NCBI RefSeq assembly: GCF_021347895.1
Contig: NC_067117.1
Location: 38,335,567 to 38,399,566 of the forward strand
Source of the DNA: Acanthochromis polyacanthus
Lineage: Eukaryota; Chordata; Actinopteri; Pomacentridae
Length of the DNA stretch: 64,000 nt
Reading direction: 5' to 3'
Shown here: positions 45,333 to 56,611 of the stretch, piece after piece
Layout: each line of letters starts with the position of its first letter
How positions within the stretch are numbered: the stretch's first letter is position 1
Notes under the pieces: generated by a model
Seen by the model: the letters and a program-made list of their open reading frames with translations, nothing else
Databases searched by the model: none
Told to the model about the DNA's origin: nothing
Program-made: the position numbers and the translations under genes

Positions 45333-48001
45333 ATGACAGATCCAAATAATGACAACCCAAATACTCCGCCACCATGTCAGGTTAGTTAAGATTTTTGGGT
45401 TTTTTAATTTTTTATTAGCTGTGCTTTTGATTAAACTTTCTATTAACCAACCTTTCAGATTAAAGCTGATTTACTAGCAGGAGTCAAAGCCGTAGAGCTT
45501 AAGCTAACCTAATAGCTAATGAAAACTTTGTTGGACATGAGTGTTTGATTTCAAAGTGTTAAATACTTGTGTTTTGACAGAACATATTAACTTTATATTT
45601 GGTATTGATTTAGGGTCAAAGTGCGGTTGAGTTAGCAGCCAGAAATCTAATTACTTTGTTGGTTCACACAATGGCCACAACTAGTTCACCAAGCCCTACA
45701 GAGACCAGACAACCAGAGCCTAGAAATGTAACTGTACAGCAAGAGATGGCAAGGTTTGTGCATGTTTACTCAATCATATGTTTTTATTCGTAATATTGTG
45801 AATTTGATGTTCTCATTTGGTTTGTGGATGTGTTTAACAGAGACATTTAAATTCATATATAATCAGAACTGAGAGAGTCTAAAAAAATCTAATTATCTAT
45901 TATTTGACTATTTATATTAGTTATAAATGCATACATATATATGTCCTGTACAGATCTTTTCCAGGATACTTCAGATCAAACTTTAGTTGAGGTAAAAAGA
46001 GGTGTTTAACTTCCACCAAGCAGCCTCCTAGAACAACCAGCAAGACCATTACTCTCATTTTTTATCTGCTTCCAAAAAACACACCCTACACACCTTTGCC
46101 AGTTGAGGAGCTTGAACTCCTTCAAGCTGGCATGGGAAGACAAACGGTGTTGCTGCCTGACGACAGTGACCATGCAGAGATACAGTAGTCAGTTCATAGT
46201 TTTGACTTTCTGTGTTTAAGGGGGTCATTGGGCAACACTTTTAACCCAAATTACATGTTAACGTCTATATTGTAGTGTTTTATTTCTCTCTTTCTTTTCT
46301 TTGTTGTCAGATTTCAAAGGTCCTGGCTGAAACATTCCCAAAAATGGAAGATCTTTATGGGGGATGGCTCTTGCATAAGGCAACAGGTTTGTAAGGCCAG
46401 GATTGTGTATTTTTGTATCACATCCCACTCCTGTAGTTGTAATTTATTTTAGTTGTACATAAGGGCTATTGCTGCACAGGCATTTAGTTGTAAGCATTAG
46501 AGATGGCTCATTGACGATAAATAGGTGTATTTTTAATTAGAATATGTTTGTGTTTCTTACAATAAATGTGGCAGTGGTCGACAGAAGCTCACTGTAATTC
46601 CACCAGAAGCAGAGAGTTATTCTGTAAAAACTCTGAGAGCTCAGTCAGGAGGGGGTAAAGCCACTATTTACATAGTGCCACTACAGGAGACATTAGACAC
46701 CTCTCCTCTGCCTCCTGACTTGCAGCACTTTTCAAAGATGCCAAAGAAGACATGTTACCAGTGTAATGAAGTGATGCCTCTGCAGATGCTTGCAATACAC
46801 ATTAAGATATGCAAAGGAAAATCACTTTCTGATGAGAGTGATGAAGAGGTGAGAAAAATAGTTTGTGTTTCATTGTGATGGAAATGACAAAACATAGTGT
46901 TTATTAAAGTGGCTGTTTTGTAAATCTGCAGTACTCTGAGCTATGCATACTTTTGCTTTCTACATTTTTCGCTTAACAGTGAACACTTTCAGGTTGAATA
47001 TGTGGCTGATGCACAGTCTCTGATGTTGCTGGCTGATGAAGTTATAAACTGTGGATACACAAGCCAGATCAAGCTGGATAATAAACAAAACATCATTCGG
47101 TAAGAAAAAACAACTGTCATTTAAATATTTTTAATTTTTAAACCAGTTTTTGATTTTTGTGTTCTTTCTTTCATAGTACTATTGTCTTGCACTCTACCAC
47201 AAGACTGATTCCAATGCGAATTGTATATTCACTTATTCTTTTTAGCCAGATGCTGATTTCATAATGATGGAACTGCCAACCACAGCTCAGTGAAAAGGGG
47301 ACATCTCGGGAGAGAACTGAGAGAAAGATTATAAACTTCATGCAAGATTTTTGCCAGGAGCTTGAAATATCAGGTACTATGCTATACAGTACTGCAGGCA
47401 AGTAACTAGTAACTTAATTAACAGACAGCCGATGCAGCTTATACAAAATAAAACCGCAGCTAAAACAAGGCATCACATAAATTTACAAATCATACATGTT
47501 TGAAAGGGAGTGGGAAGAAGACAGAACTTATTTAATCCCACCCCGAACAAGGTTACTTTATTAACAATTTATTTCTATATAACCAAAAATTAAATGTCAA
47601 TAATATACAGCTATCCAACACACCAGAAGCAAGCATCACAGCAAATCAAAACAAAGTAGTTCTGAGTGCTCACACTTATCATGATAGGGTTGTCTCTTCC
47701 AGGATGATAATAACCAGGCTATAAGATGATTACACGATTACTACATGATTATTTAAATTGAAATTCCTTAAGTTCAAATTGTTTGTAACATGTTTTATTT
47801 CTTATATTTTAAACATCACAGTGCTGCAGTTGAGGAGCCCCACTCTCTTGGAGTTCAGCATGTGCTCCAGTGGTTGACCAAATTGTGAGTGCATGCACTC
47901 GTACAATGACTTTTCCAGTGCAGCATTTCAACACTTACACTGAATTCAGAAGACTTATGAGTGAAGCAGTTAGATATGGTGGTGGCTTCCACAGAGTTTG
48001 A
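45333..48001 (+). pseudogene. HECT/G2E3-like gene, degraded
   Basis: Exons with GT-AG borders: 45333-45380 (MTDPNNDNPNTPPPCQ), 45614-45753 (GQSAVELAARNLITLL), 45954-about 46190 (ITLIFYLLPKNTPYTPLPVE), 46312-46390 (ISKVLAETFPKMEDLYGGWL), about 46575-46848 (KLTVIPPEAESYS, YIVPLQETLD, CYQCNEVMPLQMLAIHIKIC), 46994-47101, about 47290-47374 (REKIINFMQDFCQEL), 47830-47884 (LGVQHVLQWLTKL) and a last block TMTFPVQHFNTYTEFRRLMS to GGGFHRV, stop 47999-48001. I recall the same order in a fish family annotated as G2/M-phase-specific E3 ligase-like, ending in a HECT-like tail. A TGA near 45990 and the loss of the middle of the HECT part make it a pseudogene. No catalytic Cys is visible. Confidence 0.55.
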
Positions 48002-48113
48002 CAGAAATAGCCCTCTGGTAATCTGAAACAAAAAATGAGAAGCTATTTCTAAACATTAACTGATAGAATATGTTCATCACTAATGAAAAAAGCAAAACAA
48101 TTGTTCCTGTTAG

Positions 48114-50670
48114 CTCAGACAGTGTTTGACTTCCTCTTCACTGCACTCAAATTCAGGAACCACAACTGTGCCATGAGAGTCTTCCTGCAGCACAGCACTC
48201 TCCCAGTCAACGCCTGGGTCCTGAAGGTCCTTTGAATTCAAAACATATCAGTCAGGAATGGATACTTGTTGAAATACAGTTTTGGTATTTGTGTGTGTTT
48301 TTTTTTAAATAATAAACACAACATTACAAAAACTGATGCTTTATTTTTATTCATCAGCATAGAAATTACTTCATTAGAAGTAGAAACGAAAAAAAATCAG
48401 GATCATCCCACAAATCATGACATATTTCCTGATTCAGGCCTTATAAACAGTACAGTACTCTTCATTTTATGAAAATATGTGGGCTTTGTAAACTACAGTC
48501 TGTAATAGTCTAATCTTTCAGAATGCGTAGCAGATACGTACTGCTCAGTCTTACAACTCAACTTCTTAAAATACGTGTTCTACTTGTTTTTACATTGAAC
48601 CTCGAGTCTCTCCCCCTCATCCAGATCTTGTAGACGTCCCATGCACCACAGCTGTTCAGGGGTGAGACCTCCCTCTGTCCGCAGAGAATGATTATTCCAT
48701 CCTTCAATAAAGGTATCAAGATCTGCCCAGAGTCGAGGGACAAAGACGTAGTGCACACCAAAGAGAAGAGTGGCATCAGATATGTCAAGTAGACCATCCT
48801 CTTCCAGAGAGTGAAGAATGTCATGGTACTTTTTCCAGAGATGAAGCTCGATCTTCCTGTTCCTCGTGTGGCAAACATGAAATGTGCAATATCCAGGTTT
48901 TCTACTCCCTGATCTGCCCTAACCCTGTAACCAAAATAAATAAAGTTGTATCAGTAATAGTTAATGCAACTTATACAGATTTAATCAAACTTCATATAAC
49001 TAGAGAATTTTAATCGGGTCAGAATACCTTGACGGTAAGCCATGAAGCTGGACCGATGTGATGAAGAATGAGAATGCAGCTTGTGCATTGTTATTTGTTG
49101 CAGCATCCAAGTACAAGACCTGCAGTAAAACCACATGGATAATGTACAGATCTGTGTTTAGCTAACAGCATATTATAACATTGTTCTTTGTAGCATTTGG
49201 TATCTCATTTGTTGTGTTATTTTATTTAAAAAAAAAACATCAATGTGGTATACCCTACAAACAAAAACACTCCATACAATGAGTTTATTAGACACATACA
49301 GCTGAAACCAATGCAGCAAAATTTTTCATTGAACCAATTGCACGTTTAAATAATATTCAAAAATGTAATAAAGCAAAAAAAAAAAAAGGATCTCAAATAC
49401 CCAACTTTATATTCATTTTACCTTCTGCAAAGTGAATGGGGCTGTAGTTCTGCCAACAGTTACTATCTGAGATATACTACATCTTTAAATAACTTTTTTA
49501 TTAATGTTTTGTGTGCTTTCTGCTAGAAATGGTAGGGTGAAAGTTTGACAAGCTCTGCTTCACTCGTCTCAATGATCATACAAAAAGACTTACAAAAAGA
49601 CAATATTGCTCTTCAGATTACTTGTATGTAAAAATGTATCCAGATGAGATATTAAATGTTTGATTACGTTATAATTATCATTAATTTCATACTGAAAGCC
49701 ACTGGCTAAAACAAATACTCAAAACCAAGTTGAAAGGCTGGCATACTGATCTCTGTGTACTTGGCTGTATTTATTATTCCAAAGCCATCACCAATGATCT
49801 GTACCCTTTGGTTGAAGATTATGATAAAAGTACCTACAGTTTTAAACGGCTGTTCATAAAGCTAAGTCAGCCATGTCCAAGTTTCTGATATATACATGAG
49901 GATCAAATTACTCTGATTTATAGCTGCAAAACATCATACATACAGTCATATAAATTTAAGAGTAAAAAATTACCTTCCTTGAGTAGCCATCCACTCCACC
50001 AAAGACCACAATGTTGTACCTGTTCAAGATGGGGAGTACTATTTCAATAAGGCTGCTCATGTGTGAGTCGTGTCAGCTAATTGCAGACTGTTCTAAATTG
50101 CAACAACCTTTTTTGAATGCAAATATTCAATTAAAAGATGTTTGGGGGACATGTTTAAATTAGGGGCTCCATAATGTATTCCCAAGTAACAAACAAGATA
50201 AACTTCACTGAAGTATTTTTAATGACATTCCTCTTACTGTTTACTTTGTGTGAAATAGTCTGAGCAAGCTTATTTACCTTATGAGTTTATGATTTGTGTC
50301 AATGTGGACAAGGGACAGAGGGCCTTGCACAGAGTAACTTCGTCAAACAACACATCCTATTTTAGTGAGCTGTGAGAAGATCACAGCTGAATATTACACG
50401 TAAAAACAAAAGCATTATTCTTAGAGAGTGTATCTGTTCCATCAGTTTGTATGTTTGTCAAGTTTGTGAATTAATTGTTGCGGTGAGAGCTACTGATTGA
50501 GCTAGCAGCCAACAAATCTAGCGTCACTTAGCAAGCGAATAGAAATATACAAATCAATGAAACAGACACACAGACTTTCATGCAAGCTTACATGACAAAA
50601 TATTTTTGCAAAACCAACTACTTACATGTGGATGTGGTGCACCGTTGTGTTGCCGTTCAGGATCCGACAT
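48114..50670 (-). pseudogene. Integrase-like (DDE) gene, third copy, degraded
   Basis: Minus-strand exons: 50670-50626 (MSDPERQHNGAPHPH, donor GTAAGT), 50019-49974 (YNIVVFGGVDGYSRK, first Asp), 49119-49028 (VLYLDAATNNNAQAAFSFFI, SVQLHGLPSR), 48924-about 48590 (RADQGVENLDIAHFMFATRG, second Asp; then HSLEEDGLLDISDATLLFGV, RTEGGLTPEQLW) and about 48230-48114 (DPGVDWESAVLQEDSHGTVV, stop). Between FISGKS and YHDILHSLEEDG about 20 codons are missing, including the HNQRIERLW box with the catalytic Glu, and the frame shifts there. Same broad family as the copies at 31277 and 40190 but clearly diverged. It ends 113 bp from the convergent HECT-like gene. Confidence 0.65.
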
Positions 50671-50777
50671 GGTCCAGCTTTGCTAATCTTGGCTAATTAA
50701 ACGAGGGTGGGGAAAAAACATTACATATCATCCAGTGGCTCTGAAATGTGGATTTAAACATTACACTTGTACTTTAA

Positions 50778-51322
50778 CCCTTTACGCTTCAGTGCGTCGT
50801 AGGTGTACCGGCGGCGGTACACTTACTAATTTGCATAGGAATTTCAAGAATGTCCGACGGCTGCAAACCCGATTATACAAACACTATATGCCGATGGAAA
50901 GCTTAGATTCTCATGAATCCGCCGGTATAAACCACTTTCAGATGTGATTACCACAGCGGGTGAGAAAAACACATTTGTCCGACAAAAACAAATATTCATC
51001 CATCCGTTCTCTATACACGGCTTCAACGCACACAGCGCGACTCACATTTCCGGGTTCATTATTACACACAGAAAAAAAGATTCCACAAAAAACGGCCATA
51101 ATCCAACCTTTTACATCCAGACAACACAAGCCAGTAAACTATTTTGTCCAAAACATGTCCTGAAGTCGGTATAAAATCCACGAATCGGTCCTTTTCAAGG
51201 AAATGCACCTCCCGATGCGCGTCCAATATTCCCCGTATTTTTCGTAATTTTTTTTATTTAAAAATAGAATATTAGCGATTTTTTGTACTGAAAACGGCTG
51301 GAATTGACTGAAGCTTAAAGGG
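50778..51322 (-). mobile_element. piggyBac-type MITE, copy 2 (545 bp)
   Basis: CCCTTTACGCTTCAGT ... ACTGAAGCTTAAAGGG with perfect TTAA on both sides (50774-50777, 51323-51326). Reverse orientation relative to 23599-24132 and similar to it along its whole length. No transposase. Confidence 0.93.
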
Positions 51323-51326
51323 TTAA

Positions 51327-53718
51327 CCACATGATGCTTGCTGAAATATATATATATATTTTTAGAGTGTTGATTTGATTAAAGTAATGATTCAAATGAT
51401 TTATTATGTTTAGATCAAGAAGAATGATTTAAAGAGTGTTTCTGTGTAAAGTAATCCTTGTCTAGGCTCTGTGTGTGTGCAGGACTTAAAAAAGCAGAAG
51501 TGCAGTAAACAATAGTCACCATGACTCGGCAGCCACGGTGACACAGCAACCTCCTCAGAAAAAAAGGGAAGTTTGGGAAAACCCAAAAAGGCCGGCTGAA
51601 ATATGTGTGTGTTAAACAGAATGTGGACACTGTGTATTTGCTGTAACAACATGACTTCTGTATTACTGCTGTATGTGATGACAAGTCGATTGCATAAGTT
51701 AGACGGTGTCAGGGGCGTACCTAGCCAGATGTGTGTGTGAAGGAGAGAGTGTAAAAGCGGCAGCACAGAAGGGTTAGACGGGAGATGTTCGCTGGAGCTG
51801 CAAGAAGAGCTGCAAAGGGGAACTTGGCCGGAGTTCTGAAGAATCTTCACCATCATCTATTGCCCTAGAAGACGGGAAGGCAACGCGGGACTTAGGCTCC
51901 AGATATCGCTGAGGACATCGTTGGAAGCAAAGTCTTTTTCTGACTTTGTTCAACAAGCGAGGATCACACTCTGCCAAACGGAGAGTCTTAAGAGGTTCTG
52001 CAGTTATCCAGAAGAGACCAACAGAGGGAAGAACCGACTGCATCCAGAGAGGCGAAAGGAGGCAACAGCACAGGGCTGTTCCCCTCCCCGGGGCTGGGAG
52101 ACACAGTGACCCACTGCAGCCTGAGCGGACGAGGGTTCTCCAACATCACCATCCAACGGGGAAGAGAGCTGGGGCGTAAGCACTAACGTTCCAGCCGATT
52201 CCAGAGATAACTGCCAGACCACGATTGGCTTACAGGACTTCTCCACTCCCCCTGCTGAAGGAAGAGATCTTTTTGTCCTCAAAGAAGACATCGTACCGAG
52301 TCTACTGGACAACTGAGAACTTCTCCCAGACGCAAGTCAAGATTGGGTGGTACAGTAGTGGCCACGCTGTCCGCTCTCTCTCCTAAATTTAATAATTAGC
52401 GAAGATTGTCAGGTACGCTCAGTTTAGTTATTTTAGTTTAATTTTTAATAATCAGGTATACTTAATTGTTTAACCATGAATTGATGCTGTGCCCTTGCTA
52501 AATTTGCTTAATAAAACGCTTAATTGCATTTAAAGAGAAGCCTAATGAAATTATTATAAACCACTGATTCTGCATAGTGGTAAAAAGTTAAGTTGATTGT
52601 GTGCATTCAATCTAATGGTTCTTAAAGGTTACTTAGTCCCAATCAAGAGTGTTTAAACATTACCCCATGGGGTTAGTTTTTTCCAAACCTCTAAAACGAA
52701 CCCAGGAATAGCACCAAGTGCATGCAGTCCTTAGAGGGAAGCTGCCGAAAACGAACGTGAATGATTAATCAATTCTACTACTGAGAAAGGCTGCTTAGTG
52801 GGATAGCATTTATCAGATAAGAGGGGTGAGACGTTCGGATGCAAGGCAGTCAGAACCTGGGCGAGTGTCCCTCGACTCCAGCTTAATTAAGCTGGAGTCG
52901 AGGGACACTCTGCTGAAACCTGTTAGGTGGAATACTAATAGGCAGATAGAATCTAACCCTTTAAACGGAGAGCTGGACCAGACTTAACCTGAGGTAAGGG
53001 TTAAAAAAGCCTAGACTGGCGAACAATTTGTAATGTAGGCTTCTATGTTTTTGACTACATAATCAGAAAAGGTTTACCCTATAATTTCTTGATTTTTGTC
53101 TTCCCCTCTAAAACTAATTATTCCACCTATTCCACCGCTTTTAAGAGATAGGAGTTAAAATCTAGTATTCAGAAAGAGGGTGAAAAAAGCAGTAGGCTAT
53201 GCAGTATGCACTGTATGATAAAACATGTTTTTAGAACATTACAACATGTAAACATGTTAAAGTAGGACCCCAAAATACAAGTATAAACCTGAACATTAAA
53301 CTTCCACATTCAGAAATAGGACTGCCAGTTAAGTACCATTTCACTTTTTTTGATTAAGCTTTATCTATGGATACTTTACAGAGTAGAGTTTTGCATTTAT
53401 GCCAATTTGATTACCTGCAATGTATTTTAATTTTGTTTCACACAAAGTGCAGATTACTCTTAAGTTGTTGACTGAGCATTTCTGGTGTTTTTGTCACTCC
53501 CGTTGCAGCAGTGGTGAGGTATTTACAATTTCAATTTTGGCTATAACAGCAGTATCATGGACAAATAGAGTATACTAAAAAAATTGAGGTAATACCTATT
53601 CATTTCAACCTCTGGGATTTCAGTCATTTAGCCTCAATGAACACGTTTGGCTGGAAATTGTTCACTGCATGAGGTAATTATTATTTTTATTTATTTTTAA
53701 CTTTGTTTTGCAAACAGT
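51327..53718. other. Unassigned 2.4-kb stretch, possibly LTR-derived
   Basis: 51700-52400 is GC-balanced, with short frames on both strands and no motif; AATAAA near 52510; a perfect palindrome at 52863-52910. The overall texture (leader-like region, polyadenylation signal, AT-rich downstream) could be a long terminal repeat, but I could not set ends or a TSD. No gene recognised. Confidence 0.35.
52863..52910. repeat. Perfect 48-bp palindrome
   Basis: Left half GAGTGTCCCTCGACTCCAGC plus TTAA, right half TTAA plus its exact complement. 24-bp arms, no spacer, no mismatch. Confidence 0.97.
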
Positions 53719-54015
53719 ATGGACGAGGAAGAATGGGTGGCACTTGGAAAAAGAGAAAATGTGTGTTTGTACCATATGACTGTCAATCACTCCATATGGT
53801 ATGTGGATCCACGAACAGCTCACACCCAACATATTGAATGTGCCTGGAGGAGCATCAAGGAGCATGTTTGGAGACAGAGGGGGAATCGAACTGAGCGCCT
53901 CCTATCTGACCATCTTTGTCTCATTGAGTGGACTGAGTGGCTTGGCAGAAGACACAGAGAGGGTCCTCTTGGAAGGCTCTTGCATGATATTGCAAAGACC
54001 TACCGAGTGTGTTAG
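53719..54015 (+). pseudogene. Merlin/ISXO2-like transposase, C-terminal exon
   Basis: The acceptor TTTGCAAACAG directly precedes it. The frame reads MDEEEWVALGKRENVCLYHM, TVNHSIWYVDPRTAHTQHIE, AWRSIKEHVWRQRGNRTERL to LGRLLHDIAKTYRVC, stop. The block VNHS...VDP-x-T-AHTQ-x-IE is the last part of the ISXO2-like/Merlin DDE domain; its IE is the expected catalytic Glu. The usual TGAHTQ reads TAHTQ (Gly lost). No upstream exon with the Asp residues was found in the preceding kilobases, so it is either a remnant or the last exon of a longer gene that I cannot assemble. Confidence 0.6.
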
Positions 54016-54129
54016 CATGTACTGTATCTTTCAGGCTTCCCATGATTAAATTCATGTATGTTGTGAGTTATGAGAATATCTCTGTAAAATGGAAAACGCT
54101 TTTAAAAATGTGTTGAAACCCTGATTTCT

Positions 54130-54770
54130 TTGCTCTTTACCCTTTATTGCATTTTTGATGGAACAGAGGTTTAATAAATAGAGTGTTGTTTTATATTGGT
54201 ACACGTAGTACAGTGATGTTGAGATTATCATCTTCCTTGAGCAGCATAGTTAATTGTTAATGGGTGCATAATAATGATTTCATTAAACCAAACAAAGCAC
54301 TGTTCCTACTTTAGCTCCACTAGCTACAGAGCAGCATTGTTAACTGTTAGTTAGTGCATAATAATGACTTTATTAACCCTAACAAAGCGCTGTTCCCACT
54401 TTAGATCCAGTAGCTGCAGAGCAGCATTGTTAACTATCAACAAGTGCATAATACAAGAGTTTATTAGTCTTTATAAGGCATTACTATCATTACCCAAGCA
54501 TTATTAATGCCAATAAACATCTCATTAATGTTGATAAGTAACTCACTCCTTGAATAAATCCTTTTCTAGAGGTTTATTAAAGGCGTGAGTGAGGAGTGTT
54601 AATAAATACATTAATGAATATTCTTTATCAGCACTTATATGGTCTAAGTGTTAATAAGCATTTAATAAGGCCTTACTAAAAACATCATTAACATATAATT
54701 AGTGCTTATTACACCTGGCTTCAGTATCTTATTAACATTAATAAATATGTTAATGTGACGCTCACTAGTG
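54130..54770 (-). repeat. AT-rich dispersed repeat, copy 2
   Basis: Reverse-orientation match to 23080-24240. Uninterrupted at the TTAA where copy 1 holds the piggyBac-type MITE, and it has an extra tandem unit (TAGCTGCAGAGCAGCATTG repeated at about 54330 and 54415). Confidence 0.82.
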
Positions 54771-55190
54771 TGAGGTCACATAGGGGGGTATGACTTTTTA
54801 GTTAATCGCTTTGTATTTAGTTGTATTTCTGTCGTTTGGTCATAATTAGATGGTTGATTAAATTGAAAGTGTAATGTGCTTCCTGGACAGTAGGTGGCAG
54901 TATGGGACTATGGCTTGACAAGACTCAGTGAGGTGCCGTCTTGCCCTCATTGTAGGAAAGCCATCCTAACGTCTCTGCCTCGTTGTCTTGTGTCTGTGTC
55001 ATTTCAGGTTTGTAGAGACGGGTATGGCTGCAGCCTGGAGACTCCCGCGTGATGGCGCTCGTCTCATGGCGCTCATCTCATGGTGTGGGCATGTACAACA
55101 GGAAGTGTACACGGTCAAAAATCTAAAGCCGTTGCTTTCAGTTTCAGATGGCGTTACAGGTAAATTCCCAGAGAGACTGGTTTTTATATC
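54771..55190 (+). other. Unassigned DNA with a possible first exon
   Basis: An open stretch from ATG 55024 (MAAAWRLPRDGARLM) reaches a donor-like TTACAG-GTAAAT at about 55160. No similarity recognised; it could be a chance frame. Confidence 0.25.
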
Positions 55191-55198
55191 CATTTAAT

Positions 55199-55692
55199 CA
55201 TAGGCGTCAGTTTAGGGGGGGACGGTGGGGACGTGTCCCCCCCACTTTTTGTCAGGGGTCATTTTGTCTCCGACACATTCAAATTCTTCACATGCAAGCC
55301 GTTGTAAACCCAGTTATTTTCAGCAGTATAGAAAATTCCGACGCTCCTGAACGCACCATCCGCACTCGGCCGAGAGTTACGCAGACATGCAGCACACCTT
55401 CGTGAGGTTAAAAAAAAAACGTGCAGATGCAAAATTTGCGCCAGTGCCAAGTGGAAGCTGTGACCAGAGACATGCAGGGGCAAAATTTCGGCCCGTAAGA
55501 ATTAGTATTATAACGGCCCACAGACCCTTCAATCCGTATGTAACGATGGAGCAACAGGATGAGCCTCCACCTTTGGTTCAGTGGTTGTGAGTTTGAATCC
55601 AGCTTGTGGCATTTTGCTGCCGTTCTTCGACATTTTCTCAAAGTCCTGTGGTCTCCGTCCCCCCCACTTTTAAAAACAAACTGACGCCCTTG
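55199..55692. mobile_element. hAT-type MITE, 494 bp
   Basis: Ends CATAGGCGTCAGTTT and AAACTGACGCCCTTG; 8-bp TSD CATTTAAT at 55191-55198 and 55693-55700. Inner GGGGGGGAC/GTCCCCCCC blocks are inverse. A TGGTTCAGTGG...GTTTGAATCC pair (about 55575-55600) is tRNA-box-like, perhaps a small captured RNA-gene remnant. Confidence 0.88.
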
Positions 55693-55700
55693 CATTTAAT

Positions 55701-56605
55701 ACATAAGACGTTTGACGTTTGAATGAAACGTTAACCTTTCATTTGAATTGTAAGGTGTCTGTGGGCTAACACTTAGCTACGTCTTTATTCGAGGAAAGGT
55801 TCGTTGCCTTTTTTTCTTTAAAGCTAGTACCTAATGTTAGCTACCTAAAGCAGTGTTTTTCGAATTCTTTTACTGATAAATGAAAGTGTTTTTCAGTAAA
55901 GTGTCCCTCATGATAAGATGTTCAAAGAAAGAATTCACTTATTTACTTATTTATTTTAAATTATCATTTGTCCACCTGTAAATGTCAACTCAACTTTTTT
56001 CAAGATGAAATCATCTGCTTAATTGGCATGATTTATTCATTATTGTTCAGTAAGTCACCATTATGAAATGTATATAGTATGTCTAGGTGTTTTACAGATT
56101 TTGTTGTTATGTTCAGGGCAAAATGCGGCAAGAATAATATACAGAATACCTTTGTTTTGCATTCAGATGGCAATGATCGTTGAAGGAAAATCATTTTTCA
56201 ACATGAATATGCAAGAACTGTTGTAAAGACAATTGTGTCTCAGTGTGTAGCGTTAAACTGGAATAAATCAGAACACGATTCTCAGTTTAAGAGAATGTAT
56301 GACAAGAAAATTATTAATTACAATTCATTTTTATTACTATTTCTGTATATTTTCCCCCTCCCAACTCCTTTTGAATGTCATGAAACATATTTTTGATTTG
56401 AATGTGGACTGTGTGTTTTCTTGAGTGTAATAAATAATGAATGAGAATATAAATTAATATGACAGGCAAATTTATATTGTATTCCCATTTGACAATAAAA
56501 ACAATAATAATAAAACCTAAAACAATTTTTGACAACAGACTGTTTGTTTTTCCTATATTGTTCCTTCAGATCCACCCTAGTGTTTTTTTTTTTTTAAAAC
56601 AAACC
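55701..56605. other. Unassigned AT-rich DNA
   Basis: No gene or repeat that I can support. Confidence 0.4.
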
Positions 56606-56611
56606 CACCAC

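Noticed and set aside
55575..55605. tRNA-like A and B boxes
   Set aside because: There is no cloverleaf and it is inside a hAT MITE; at most a remnant. No true tRNA or rRNA gene was seen in the window.
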